Below the pieces are notes generated by a model that searched no databases, had not been told where the DNA came from, and was given only the letters and a program-made list of their open reading frames with translations. Source: Boesenbergia rotunda (lineage: Eukaryota; Streptophyta; Magnoliopsida; Zingiberales; Zingiberaceae). From it: a stretch of 64,000 bases of DNA. Positions 23,834-36,061 of this stretch are shown piece after piece. The DNA lies in NCBI GenBank assembly GCA_024364735.1, contig JAGFNQ010004019.1:939263-1003262 (forward strand), in the 5' to 3' direction. How positions within the stretch are numbered: position 1 is the first letter of the stretch; each line of letters opens with the position of its first letter. The translations under genes were made by a program, and so were the position numbers.

Positions 23834-24399
23834 TAGAGAATCAAAAGGTACAGTCCATAAGAAATATCAGATTTACCTAATCATGCATAACATATAGTAA
23901 AACACAAAGCATAAAATCCGGGTAAGCACTAGGCATGTATAAACAACTCAACAACAATAATATCAAGATAGACATGCATGTCATACATATGCAACAATCA
24001 TAGCTCATATAAGTGCATCAAACACAAACAAATGCATAAAAGAAATACGTATGCACATGATGCAATGACATGTGTCACCCCTGACGCCAGTCAAGCTGTC
24101 AACACATCCCATCTGTGTGACCGAGTGGGTAGGGTTGTGACAACTGTACCACTCCAACAACAACAATAATACCACATAAGGCGTGGTTTAGTGGACAGGA
24201 TGCTGGGGAGTCTACACTCCAACCCCTATACATAGGGGGAGCTATACAGCTGCAATATTCTGTTGGTGCAAGTTGCATCAATGATATTCCTCTTTAGGTG
24301 TTTTAATGTTTGACAATACACTTAAGTCAGTGATACAATGAATAGACAAAGGGGAACAAAAGTGAAGTAACCAAAGCTGAAGAAAAGTCCTAGTTAATC

Positions 24400-24805
24400 T
24401 AGGTATCGAAACCCCAAGTCCTAGCGAAGGGCTGCTAGGCACCTAGCGAAGGGCTGCTAGGTATCGAAACCCCAAGACCTAGAGAAGGACTGCTAGGCAC
24501 CTAGCGAAGGGCTGCTAGGTATCGAAATCCCAAGACCTAGCGAAGGGCTGCTAGGCACCTAGCGAAGGGCTGCTAGGTATTGTAACCTTAAGACCTAGCG
24601 AAGGGCTGCTAGGCACCTAGCGAAGGGCTGCTAGGTATCGCAACCTTAAGACCTAGCGAAGGGCTGCTAGGCACCTAGCGAAGGGCGGCTAGGCATAGAA
24701 GACCTAGCGAAGGATTGCTAGGCACCAGGCGAAGGACCGCTTGGTAACAAAGACCTAGCGAAGGACTGCTAGGCACCTAGCGAAAGATTGCTAGGTAATG
24801 AAGTC
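24400..24805. repeat. 58-bp minisatellite (CTAGCGAAGGGCTGCTAGG)
   Basis: About seven tandem units, each containing two copies of the near-palindromic core CTAGCGAAGGGCTGCTAGG separated by CAC or TATCG-type spacers. The first unit starts at 24421, the next at 24479, and decay increases to the right. Confidence 0.9.
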
Positions 24806-25139
24806 TTGGTCCAAGGGACTGAGCAACTTAGCTGAGCGATGACTAAGGACAGGAGTAGAGATGGGTCGGGGTTCGGGCGTCTCGAGATCCGGAGTAATCG
24901 GAGGCTAAGCAAAAGTCCATCCGAAGGACTAGGTGGCAACCGTCTCCTGAAAGGAGTAGGTGAAGGGTGAGTTCTCGGGGATAGGAACTCGTGCCGGTTC
25001 GACCTAGGGTTTCGTGCAAATCCGAAGTCAGAACCAAGTCCTTAAGACCACTATTATATGTATCTATGCTTTGTGGTTGTATATCTTGCAGGTACCAAGA
25101 TTGGAAGATGTAGCAGCCTGCTGGAGGCCCTAACCAAGG

Positions 25140-25475
25140 CGCCCACATGCAACCAGGGCACCCCCAGCAGTGGGGGCGCCCCCAGATAGTACTAATAAGG
25201 CAGAAAAGGTAAAGCAGGCAGAACAGGTGTCAACGGGGGCGCCCGGAGCGTCCGGGGAGCGTCCGGGGCGCCCGGAGCGTCCGGGGCGCCCGGATTCGTA
25301 GCTGTTTTGCTGTTTCGAAGCCAGAAGCATAGGATAAGCGCTCAAGAGGGCGCCCGGGATGTTCGGGGCGCCCTGGTCAAAGGTCTTATCACCTGCAACG
25401 AAGTAGGCACAAGGATAAGAGTTGACCGAGTCTTCCGGGGCGCCCCCAGCGTCCGGGGCGCCCCCAAGAGGCCTA
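25140..25475. repeat. GC-rich GCGCCCGGAGCGTCCGGG repeats
   Basis: Irregular tandem copies of GGCGCCCGGAGCGTCCGG, densest at 25238-25292, with isolated copies to 25475. Open frames across it are compositional. Confidence 0.8.
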
Positions 25476-25967
25476 TATAAGGGGCTTCGACCCCTCTGCT
25501 TTAGACACGAATTCCATGAACCATTCCAAGCTTTCTGACCAACTGCAACACGCTAGAAACGAGGCTCTACGACCGGGAGACTCCAGGAGGAGGTGCGCGA
25601 CACTTCGGAGGTCCAGATCGGCCGAGCTTCAAACTTTGTCTCGTTGGTTTGCTTTTTAATTACTGTATTTTAAATTTCTATATTATTGCTTGTAATACTG
25701 CACTGTAAGTCGGGTTTCTTCGCCTCCGGAAAGTCCGGAAAGGAGACCAATAGTGGACGGGCGTTCCCGTGCATAGGCCTTGGATGTACTGACCCTGGGG
25801 GGTCGGGAACCAAGTAAAAATCCGCTGTGTACCTGTGTTCTTTTCGTTTTTATTTTCCGCTGCGCTACTAATATCCTAAGTCTAGAACGAAAGCTTTACG
25901 AAGATTTCCGAAAGGCTTCCACGATCGATATTCACCCCCCCCCCTCTATCGACGGCACCGGTCCTAC

Positions 25968-27560
25968 ATATCCCTCTATAAACAACGGTGAGGGTGAGCC
26001 ACCAACAGCTCATCCCTCTAAAATAACGGTGAGGGTGTCACTGTCTGGCATTATAGGACAAACACTCGCACTCAACCACTACCATGACAACATGTGGTTG
26101 AGTGAATCGAGCAACAATATGACTAACGACGGATTCACCAAATGTAAGCCAACAGTCGTTAGTATGCAACGTGCAAGTATGGTGCATGATATACGATGCA
26201 CGAACAACCGAAGCAACCACGAGGCAATAAAATCCAACGAGTGAAACATGCATCGATACAACCAACCAGAAACCGAAATCCAACGATTATGCATCTACAC
26301 TACTAGGTAGGGTATTTCTAATGTCAAATAGACCTTATTGTGTTTAATGAACTTCTAAGTGCTCGCGTACAAGCGGCACTTTACAGAACAGAAAATCAAT
26401 AGAGGACTGTACGGATACAAACTTGGAATACTCGAAGATCAACGAAGAATAAGTCTCAACGGCGATGTTTAAATAACGACAAAGAACAAGGTCAAGCAAC
26501 CTATAAGACATAAACTAGCCATGCTTTAAGGTAAAAGAACTACTCGAGTACAAAGGAGAAGTACCCGCCTTATAATTGTAGAAGTCCGTAAACGAGATCC
26601 TCCCAAGATCGACGACGTGAGTCCAATGTCAATGTCCTATACCAAGGACATAATTTAGCTATTTATACAAGTAATTAAAATAGCTAACTACTTACAACAT
26701 ATAATTTGATCCATTAATTGCCTTAACCATTAAGCCAATCCTTATCCTTTAATTATTAATAAATCACCTAATTAATTACTTAACTATTCCATTATTACAA
26801 TAACTTATTTTACCACCGTTAAAGGGCAACTAATAAATCTCATCTAACAGTCCATAACCTAATCTAATACAAGGTTTACCCACATCAAATTAGCATAATC
26901 AGTTAGACTATTCCATCTTATTAGCTACATTGATTAATTACCAACATAATCAAAATACTCAGAATTATAATTTAACTAAGCAATACTCCCTTACTTTTTA
27001 GCTCCTTTGACACGCCGGCAGCAGGCAATGAACACAGAAGTGAAGAGAAAGATCGCCGACGGCTAGGGCTCGCTCGCGCGAGAAGATCTGCAGCACAAGT
27101 GACTTACACGAGGCGGTGTCGTCTCCTTTTGTGTGCCGGCGATGGGATCTCACCCGCAAGGCCTCGGCGTCGGGGAGAGGCGACGGCTGGTTCGCCGGAA
27201 AAGTGGCTGCGTGAGGCACGACGTCGGCTAAGGTTTCCACGCGAGACCAAGGCACAACCAAATTGAGCGCCGGATCACGCAAAGGAGAAGAAAAAGGAGG
27301 AGATGGAAGTGCGTCGATGAAGGGAACCGCGGCGTCGCTCGTGAGGAACCACCTCCGATCGAAGAAGTCGGCGCGTGCGTCAGGGAGAGAAAGGAATCGA
27401 GCGGTTTAGGGCACGGGGCAAGGGATTCAGGGTTTTATATTAGTTTTGGCCTTTTTGCAATTAAACCCTCCAAGTTTGAAAAATTCCCACTAAGCCCCTA
27501 AATTTCAAATTAATCTCAAAAATTCAGTATTTAACACACTATCTCCTCAATCCTACTCAA
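25968..27560 (-). repeat. Probable LTR remnant
   Basis: Non-coding. On the minus strand a TGTATAAATAGC TATA-like motif lies near 26665. The GC-rich block 27000-27420 followed by a TTTTGCAATTAAACCCTCC-type tail is the style of plant gypsy LTRs. Boundaries and TSD were not found. The 94-codon minus-strand frame at 26998-27282 shows no recognisable family and is not called. Confidence 0.35.
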
Positions 27561-27579
27561 AACAAATGAACAGTATGAA

Positions 27580-28300
27580 TAAAAAAAAATATTTAAAAAA
27601 TCGAATTCGGTAGGTCTATCGTGTCATTTTAAACGTTTTTTTTAATTTTTTTTTAAAAAAATAAAATCTCCGATGAATTTCCATATTTGTTGCAGAATTA
27701 ACAATAAATATGGAAATTTGTCACCAATCTGCGACCTATTTCTAAATTCATCGTACATTTTAAAAAACTCTATATAATTTTTTAAATATCGTAGATAGAC
27801 CTAGAAAATTTAGAATTACATGAAATAAGTTTCTATATGATGGTATCAATCTCCTGATAATATAAACGTCCTCAAATATGAATTTTACCAAATATATATT
27901 TTTGGTTTATAATTAATTAGATATGCCAACGACTTAGTGAAAAATGTTAAGTTTGAAAATGTTAAAAGCTTTTGGATATTAAACTCTCTTTCATCTCTAA
28001 AGATTTTAATGAAATTCATGTTTGAGGCCACAATATGATTAGGAGATTGATACGAACACGTAGAAATTTATTTCATTAAATTTCGAAATTTGTAGGTCAA
28101 TCTGTGTTGTTTTCAACGTTTTATAGGTTTTTTAAAACAAGTAAATTTTGCGATGATTTTTCAAATTTGTTGCAGAATTATCAACGAATCTAGAAATTTG
28201 TTGCTAATTTTGCAACGAATATTCATATTCGTCGTCAATTCTACGATGAATTTGAAAATTTGTCGTAAAATTTATTTTTTTTTGAAGAAAATCAAAAAAC
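27580..28300. repeat. CACTA-like repeat block, copy A
   Basis: GACGAATTT-type short repeats. The flanking unique part (27900-28075) is clearly homologous, in the same orientation, to 30780-30955. It is therefore one of two copies of a dispersed element related to 8579-9900. Confidence 0.55.
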
Positions 28301-28499
28301 TTGTAAAATTGTATAGATTGACCTACATACCTCGAAATTTTATGAAAATGTTTTTACATGTTCGTATCGATCTCATGATCACATTAATGATCTCAAACAC
28401 GAATTTTACCTAATATTTTTATATCTCTATTTTTTTAAAATATGAATGGGTTTGAAAATATAATTTTTTTACAAAAATTAATGATAAAAATATATTTAG

Positions 28500-28989
28500 T
28501 GAAATAGTAGGACTCATTTCGACGTTGCTGCTCGTCCGCTACTTTCCTCTTTTCCCGTGGAGATAGGGCATAATGCTCAGATTCACTCCGCGGGTTGCCC
28601 GGCCTAAGCTCTTGGATCCCGAAGTTACTCTATCTGAAGCACCGCTTGAACTTTATCTAAACCCGAAAGGAACAGTTAAAGAAGCATGTGTTAAGCATAT
28701 AGTCTGATCACTTCTTTGTTCGCGCCAGTCCCAGTCAATGCTAGTCTTTGGTAGTAGAACCTCCGACTCCATTCCATACTAACCTCCGACTCTATCCATA
28801 CTAACAAAACAATGCAATGAGCAGAGCCAGCGCACCATTCACTTGATTGAAGCCCACGCGCACCATTCACTTGATTGAAGCTTCAACGTGGGATGGGAGA
28901 GGAAGCCTGCAGGAAGAGCTATTTTTAGAAAGGTAAGACCAGTAGGAGGGGCTAAGATCGACGTAACGAGCGTCGTCAAAGGGCTCGCT
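28500..28989. other. Unassigned sequence with a 29-bp tandem duplication
   Basis: No coding domain recognised. The segment GCGCACCATTCACTTGATTG is duplicated head-to-tail at 28830 and 28859. Confidence 0.5.
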
Positions 28990-28998
28990 CTGAGTTTA

Positions 28999-29483
28999 TG
29001 GCAATTTACCAAAAGGCGTACCCAATAATTGGTATTTATCAAAAGACGTATCATGGTTTCATTGTTACCAAAGGGCGCACCTATTTTAGTGAACTTCCTC
29101 TAATACCCCTCCTGTCAAATACTGCATGTCTTTCTCTTTCTCTTTCTCAGTAATAAATCCCCAGGCAATGGAATCTGCTTTTTCAGATTTGATATTTTAA
29201 AATAATATATTTAGAAATCGGTTAAAAAACGTAAGGTAAAGAAAGAAAAAAATTATTTCCATTAACAAAAAGTTCTCTTCCAATTGATTTTAAAAAACTA
29301 AAGTAATGAAATTTTATATTTGATTAATATAAATTAATATATTAAATAATATTTAATAATATATTAATATATAACAAAGACTTAAAATTTAAAAATTTTG
29401 AAATCAAAAATTTCAGGCCCTGCTCAGGGCTTGAAATCAATTGATTTCAGGCCCTAAAATTGTTTTTTTATATATATAAGAAT

Positions 29484-29538
<55 letters not shown>

Positions 29539-30275
29539 TTCATTTTTAATATAATGTATGTTTTATATTAATTAGAATATCTCACGTAAGGTAGTCTTTC
29601 TCAGTGATTTTTATTGTGATTTTAAAAATATAAAGAGATGTTTCTTTATGTTTCAGACCTACGTAAAAAACCTATCATAACACATGATTTCAGACCGATG
29701 CAGGACCTGAAATCTTTTGTTTCAGGCCCACGCTGGACCTGAAATATTTCTATTTCAGGCCCACGCTGGGCCTGAAATATTTCTATTTCAGGCCCACACT
29801 GGGCCCGAAATCTTTTGATTAAGATTTCAGGTCTACACTTAGTCTGAAATAAAAAGATTTCAAACTTTTTAAATTTTAAGTCTTTGTTATATATTAATAT
29901 ATTTATTAAATATTATTTAATATATTAATTTATATTAATCAAATATAAAATTTCATCACTTTAGTTTTTTAAAATCACTTGGAAGAGAATTTTCTGTTAA
30001 TGGAAATAATTTTTTTCTTTCTTTACCTTACGTTTTTTAACCGATTCCTAAATATATTATTTTAAAATATCAAATCTGAAAAAGCAGATTCCATTGCATG
30101 GGGATTTATTATTGAGAAAGAGAAAGAGAAAGAGAAAGAGAAAGACATGCAGTATTTGGCAGGAGGGGTATTAGAGGAAGTTCACTAAAATAGGTGCGCC
30201 CTTTGGTAACAATGAAACCATGGTACATCTTTTGATAAATACTAATTATTAGGTACGTCTTTTGGTAAATTGCCG
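28999..30275. mobile_element. Foldback MULE-type element with 9-bp TSD
   Basis: A 1277-bp palindromic element. Arms of about 410 bp (29000-29410 and 29860-30275) are inverted copies beginning GGCAATTTACCAAAAG. The exact 9-bp duplication CTGAGTTTA flanks it (28990-28998, 30276-30284). The loop carries a (TA)n run (29486-29534) and three 33-bp units of the self-complementary TTTCAGGCCCACGCTGGGCC (29717-29815). It has no ORF of note. Long TIRs plus a 9-bp TSD point to the Mutator superfamily. Confidence 0.88.
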
Positions 30276-30439
30276 CTGAGTTTAAATAGCCGCTAAGCGT
30301 CGTAATGGATGGAATGGATAGTACAGGACGGGAACCATAGGTGAGACTCATTTCTCAACTTTCAGTCTGGATTCTGTAGATGATAGGAAGCTTAAATCCA
30401 AGATGCAGGTCAGTGTTTTATCTCATTTATAAATTAGAG

Positions 30440-31170
30440 GATACAAACACGTAGAAATTTGTTTCACGAAATCTTGAGTTCTGTAGGTCTATCATGTTAT
30501 TTTAAATGTTATTAATTTTTTAAAAAGAAATTAAAATCAATGATGAGTTTCGATATTCATATCGCAGAATTGGAGACGAATATGGAAATTTGTCACCAAT
30601 CTGCAACGAATTTGAAAATTCATCGAAGATTTTAATTTTTGAAAAACACAAAATAAATTCTTTTTAAATGTTGTAAATAAACCTAGAGAATTCGGAATTA
30701 CATCAAATAATTTTTTATATATTCGTAAAGATCACCTGATAACATAAACGTCATCAAATATGAATTTCACCAAATATATTTTTTTGTAGTTAAATTAATT
30801 AGATATGCCAATGACTTAGTGAAAAATATTAAGTTTGAAAATGTTAAAAGCTTTTTGATAAGCTCTCCATCATCTCTAAAGATTTTAACGGAATTCATGT
30901 TTGAGGCCATTAATATGATTAGGACATCGATACGAACACGTAAAAACATGTTTTACTAAATTTTGAAGTCTATTGGTCCATCTGTGTTATTTTCAATGTT
31001 TTATAAGTTTTTTAAAACAATTAAATTTTGCGACGAATTTGAAAATTCATTATAGAATTGGTGATAAATCTATAAATTCAGTCACCAATTTGTGACGAAT
31101 TTTCATATTCATCGCCAATTCTGTGATGAATTTTTATATTCGTCGCCAATTCTGTGACGAATTTGAACCC
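30440..31170. repeat. CACTA-like repeat block, copy B
   Basis: Same-orientation relative of 27580-28300, with dense AATTCGTCGC/GCGACGAATT motifs at 31030-31165. No transposase. Confidence 0.55.
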
Positions 31171-31415
31171 CTAAACTCTAAGATCTTAAACTCTAAATAC
31201 ATATAATATAACCCATGAGTATTAAATTTTGTTTATCATGAACCCTAGAGGAAAAATCTTATTGGCATAACCCACTATAACTTAAACCCTAAATCCTAAA
31301 ATCTTAAACTCTAAACACATATACTATATCCAAAAAATGTTACTGAGTGCCTGGAATGAATCTAGGCTTCTCGACTAGTGTCGCAAATGATGTTCGCACG
31401 AATTGGTCCATAATT

Positions 31416-31495
<80 letters not shown>

Positions 31496-31550
31496 TAAAT
31501 TTTAAAGGCAAAATCTAATTGACTTAACCCTGGAGCTAAAACTAAATAAA
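31171..31550. repeat. AAACCCTAAA-rich degenerate repeat and (TA)n
   Basis: Scattered CCCTAAA/CTAAACTCTAA motifs occur twice (31170-31230, 31285-31330). This is reminiscent of plant telomere-type repeats but too irregular to call one. A (TA)n tract follows at 31419-31493. Confidence 0.6.
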
Positions 31551-33000
31551 AAGAAATGCTACTGAATGAATCTAGGCGCCTAGATTCATTTCAAGCACCT
31601 AGATTATTGTCACATTTCAAGCACCTGGATCATGGTAGTGTCAATGAACTTCCCGACGTCGTAGAAGTAGAACTTGAGAAAGTTATTGATGTAGAAAGTG
31701 AGTCGAAGATGAGTAGAAGAGTTGATGAGCGCACCGATCTCAAGCTTCTTATATAGGTAGCGTTCGGTCCATCGAAAAACCATTCGGTCGACAGAACCAA
31801 TCGGTTGACTAAACCTCCTATTTAGTCGATGAAACCCCACACCTTTCCTTGTATTTGTTGGTCGGCTGTGATTGGCCAGTGCTGTAATAAATGTGAGTCG
31901 TTGGCCTATCCTTTTGACCAGTCGACGGATAAAACTTCGTTATTCATATCCGTGCATACTAAGTATGAATCCGTCGACCAATCCTTATGATCAGTCTACG
32001 GATAAATCTATTTTTCTTCGTGGTAGTGCTGCTCAAGTTGGATCAATCTATCGATCCTTCAGTCAACAATGTTTGACCAATCTACATAAAATGGTTATTA
32101 CAGTATAACAAGTATATGAAAATTAACCTGTAAAACAAAGATTAGCATAGATATATAATATGCATGAGTAAGAGACAGTAAGATCTATCTTAATCTCAAC
32201 TTATAAATCTTTGTAGGTTTCTCTAGTTGGATCAGTGCTTAAGACTGTCTCATTGGAATACGACCTCATTGCACTCTCCTCCACGACTTACCTTTACTCA
32301 CCTGCCAAACATCTGGTCCTCCAGATCTATTTGGGCTTTTTTCTGCTCAGTGTCTAATCGCTTGATCCACTAAGGCTTTATCTGCAATACTAAGTTAGCA
32401 CAATAACAATAGTAAGGCAAAATAACATAGGTAAAACTAAACTTAGGTTTACCTAATCCCTTCGAACAAACTTGGAGTTTACTCCTCCAAGACTTCTTAT
32501 TACCTAAGGTTACCTCCCCCTAGAGCCTAGCTTCACTCACTAGGACTTTCCATTGTCTGGCTTCACTCACCAAGACTTTCACCACTTAGGGTTTCTTCCC
32601 TTAGGGCCCAGCTTCACTCAATAGAACTTTCCACTACCTGACTTCACTAACCAGGGCCTAGCTTTACTCACTAAGACTTTCCACTACCTTGCTTCACTCA
32701 CTAAGGCCTAAATTCACTCGCTAGGATTTCCCACTACCTGGCTCTACTCACCAGGGTCTAGCTTCACTCACTAGGACTTTCCCCACTTAGCTTCACTCAT
32801 TAGGGTATTACTTCACTCACTAGGACTTTGCTCCTCCAAGACCTAAGATTATCTCCCACTAGGAGATTTTTCTCTTGCCAGGTATAAGGTCACTTTGACA
32901 TGTTTGGACTTACTAGTTATTCGATAGACTACTTACCTAACTAGGTCAACCTTGACTAAAATCAATTAAACATATTGTTAAACAAGCATCAAAAATCTAG
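31551..33000. repeat. Repeat-derived region with GCTTCACTCACTAGG tandem array
   Basis: 31550-32100 contains several GACCAGTCGAC-like motifs. 32475-32830 is a degenerate tandem array of CTAGCTTCACTCACTAGGAC alternating with a CTGGCTTCACTCACCAGG variant. No protein domain was seen, so it is probably the inside of a decayed retroelement. Confidence 0.6.
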
Positions 33001-33059
33001 AGGCCGATTGCACCATCACTCCCTTCTTTGCACTTTCTTCCTCTTCCTTGATATCTCCA

Positions 33060-33250
33060 AAGATTTTCGCGTAGTTGGTACTTGCATGTGGTGTTGCTGC
33101 AATAAGTCATGGGATCGATTCTCAACATATGTGAAAAGCATCATTGGTCACCTGACTCCATGCAAAGGGTCATTATGTTGGGCAAACCCCCTCGTGATTT
33201 ACTTTTCTCCAAATTGCATAGGGCCGCCCTAAAAGGGCCCCTGAGGTGAG
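33060..33250 (+). mobile_element. SINE-like sequence (TTTACTTCC family)
   Basis: A box-like TGGTACTTGCATGTGG, B box-like GGGATCGATTCTCAAC, then CGTGATTTACTTTTCTCC. This is the order seen in the other SINEs here. No TSD found. Confidence 0.5.
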
Positions 33251-33775
33251 GATTATCACCTTTTGTTTTGATACAAATCAAAAATAAGATTTCTCATTTA
33301 TTCAACGCAAAACAAAATGCTAATCTTTTAAACATTAAATTGATATTTTTAATTATATAAAATAAAAAATAACCATCTTTTTAGTAAATCTTTACAATAT
33401 AAATATTTGAATGTTGTTATTACATTAGATTAATTTTAATAATTATAAAGAAAATATATTCATATTTGCTGTGATTATAAAATCAAAATTTTGTAAATGT
33501 TTGAACCTAAATTTTTTATTTTAAAGATATATTATTTAATAATGATGGTTTAGATTTATTTTTAGAATTAAAAATTTTTAAAAAATAATAAACTCAAAAT
33601 TAAAAAACAACACTTGAAATATTAAATTTTATATATAATTTTTTTTAATGCAAACATAACATATAAAATATTATTGATAATACAACTTTAAATAATGTCT
33701 CAAGATTAATATAACTTCAAAAAATGAAAATCTTATTTAAATTCAAGAACATCTTAAAATATATTAAATATGGTT
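33251..33775. other. AT-rich intergenic sequence
   Basis: Very AT-rich with no ORF, repeat or motif I can name. Confidence 0.6.
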
Positions 33776-33848
33776 GCCCATCTAATTTAGTTGGTAGAGC
33801 GCAAGATTCTTAACTTTGTGGTTATCGGTTTGAGCCCTAAGGTGGGCA
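33776..33848 (+). pseudogene. tRNA-Lys(CTT)-like pseudogene
   Basis: 73 nt with an intact acceptor stem (GCCCATC pairing with GGTGGGC), a recognisable D arm (TAGTTGGTAGAGCGC) and an anticodon loop TTCTTAA reading CTT. The anticodon stem has a mismatch and the T stem (ATCGG / CCTAA) no longer pairs, so a functional tRNA is unlikely. It could be a decayed tRNA gene or the head of a tRNA-Lys-derived SINE; AT-rich sequence follows. Confidence 0.65.
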
Positions 33849-35606
<1,758 letters not shown>

Positions 35607-36061
35607 TATGTTTCTGAAGTGCTAGGAGTTTAGTTTCTGAAGTTAAAATTCTTATTAAGTGTTATAGTGTTGGAGACTTTCATTGAGTTCAATTGAGGAA
35701 TAACATCCATGTAGTTTATCCTAAATGCTTGAGACTCTGTATTTGTTTTAGCAATCCTGATATATTTGTTAGCATGCTTTATGTAAAATTTGTATTTAAG
35801 CAACTTTCATACAGCTTCTTGTGTTATGAATAATCTGTATTTGTTTTATGTAAAATCCTGATAGCTTGTTTTTTTGTTATATGAGCTATGTTTCGTTTTA
35901 TGCTTCATTTTAGATAATCCTATTTTTTTGTTAATAAATTATTTATTAAGAATTCTTGATCTCTTGATATTTTGTTATTCTTTCCTTTTAGTCTTCATTC
36001 TTGATTTTCTACTTTGTTGGAACTATGTTATACCTGCAATTTCTATTTAGGGCGTCTAGAA

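Larger units (their letters stand above)
11117..23838 (-). mobile_element. Ty3/gypsy LTR retrotransposon (Tekay/Del-like) with nested insertions
   Basis: A complete but decayed element flanked by the 5-bp duplication TAGAG (11117-11121, 23834-23838). On the minus strand the LTRs start TGTAACACCC and end GTCGTCACA. The tRNA-Met primer site is adjacent to the right LTR and a purine-rich GGTAGGGAGGAT abuts the left LTR (15768-15783). Gag, protease, RT, RNase H and integrase order on the minus strand is gypsy-type. The integrase C-terminus has a chromodomain-like remnant. Two later insertions (12471-14762 and 18473-19403) interrupt it, and several stops and shifts kill pol. The LTRs remain very similar, so the insertion is not ancient. 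Confidence 0.92.
24262..25967 (+). mobile_element. Repeat element with GTTGGTGC...CCTAC ends and internal satellites
   Basis: The left end GTTGGTGCAAG and right end TTCACCCCCCCCCCTCTATC...CCGGTCCTAC mirror, in opposite orientation, the ends of the insertion at 18473-19403. The interior holds a 58-bp minisatellite, GC-rich GCGCCCGG repeats and a TATA-like CTATATAAGGG near 25475 followed by leader-like sequence. No coding domain or clear TSD was found, so class and exact borders are uncertain. Confidence 0.5.

Noticed and set aside
24400..24805. Regular repeats resembling a CRISPR array
   Set aside because: Units are contiguous minisatellite copies with no unique spacers, in a plant genome.
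26998..27282. 94-codon minus-strand frame
   Set aside because: GC-rich LTR-like leader region; no recognisable family or splice context.
31171..31330. Interstitial telomere repeats
   Set aside because: AACCCTAAA motifs are too irregular and interspersed with other sequence.
33776..33848. Functional tRNA-Lys gene
   Set aside because: T stem does not pair and the anticodon stem is mismatched.
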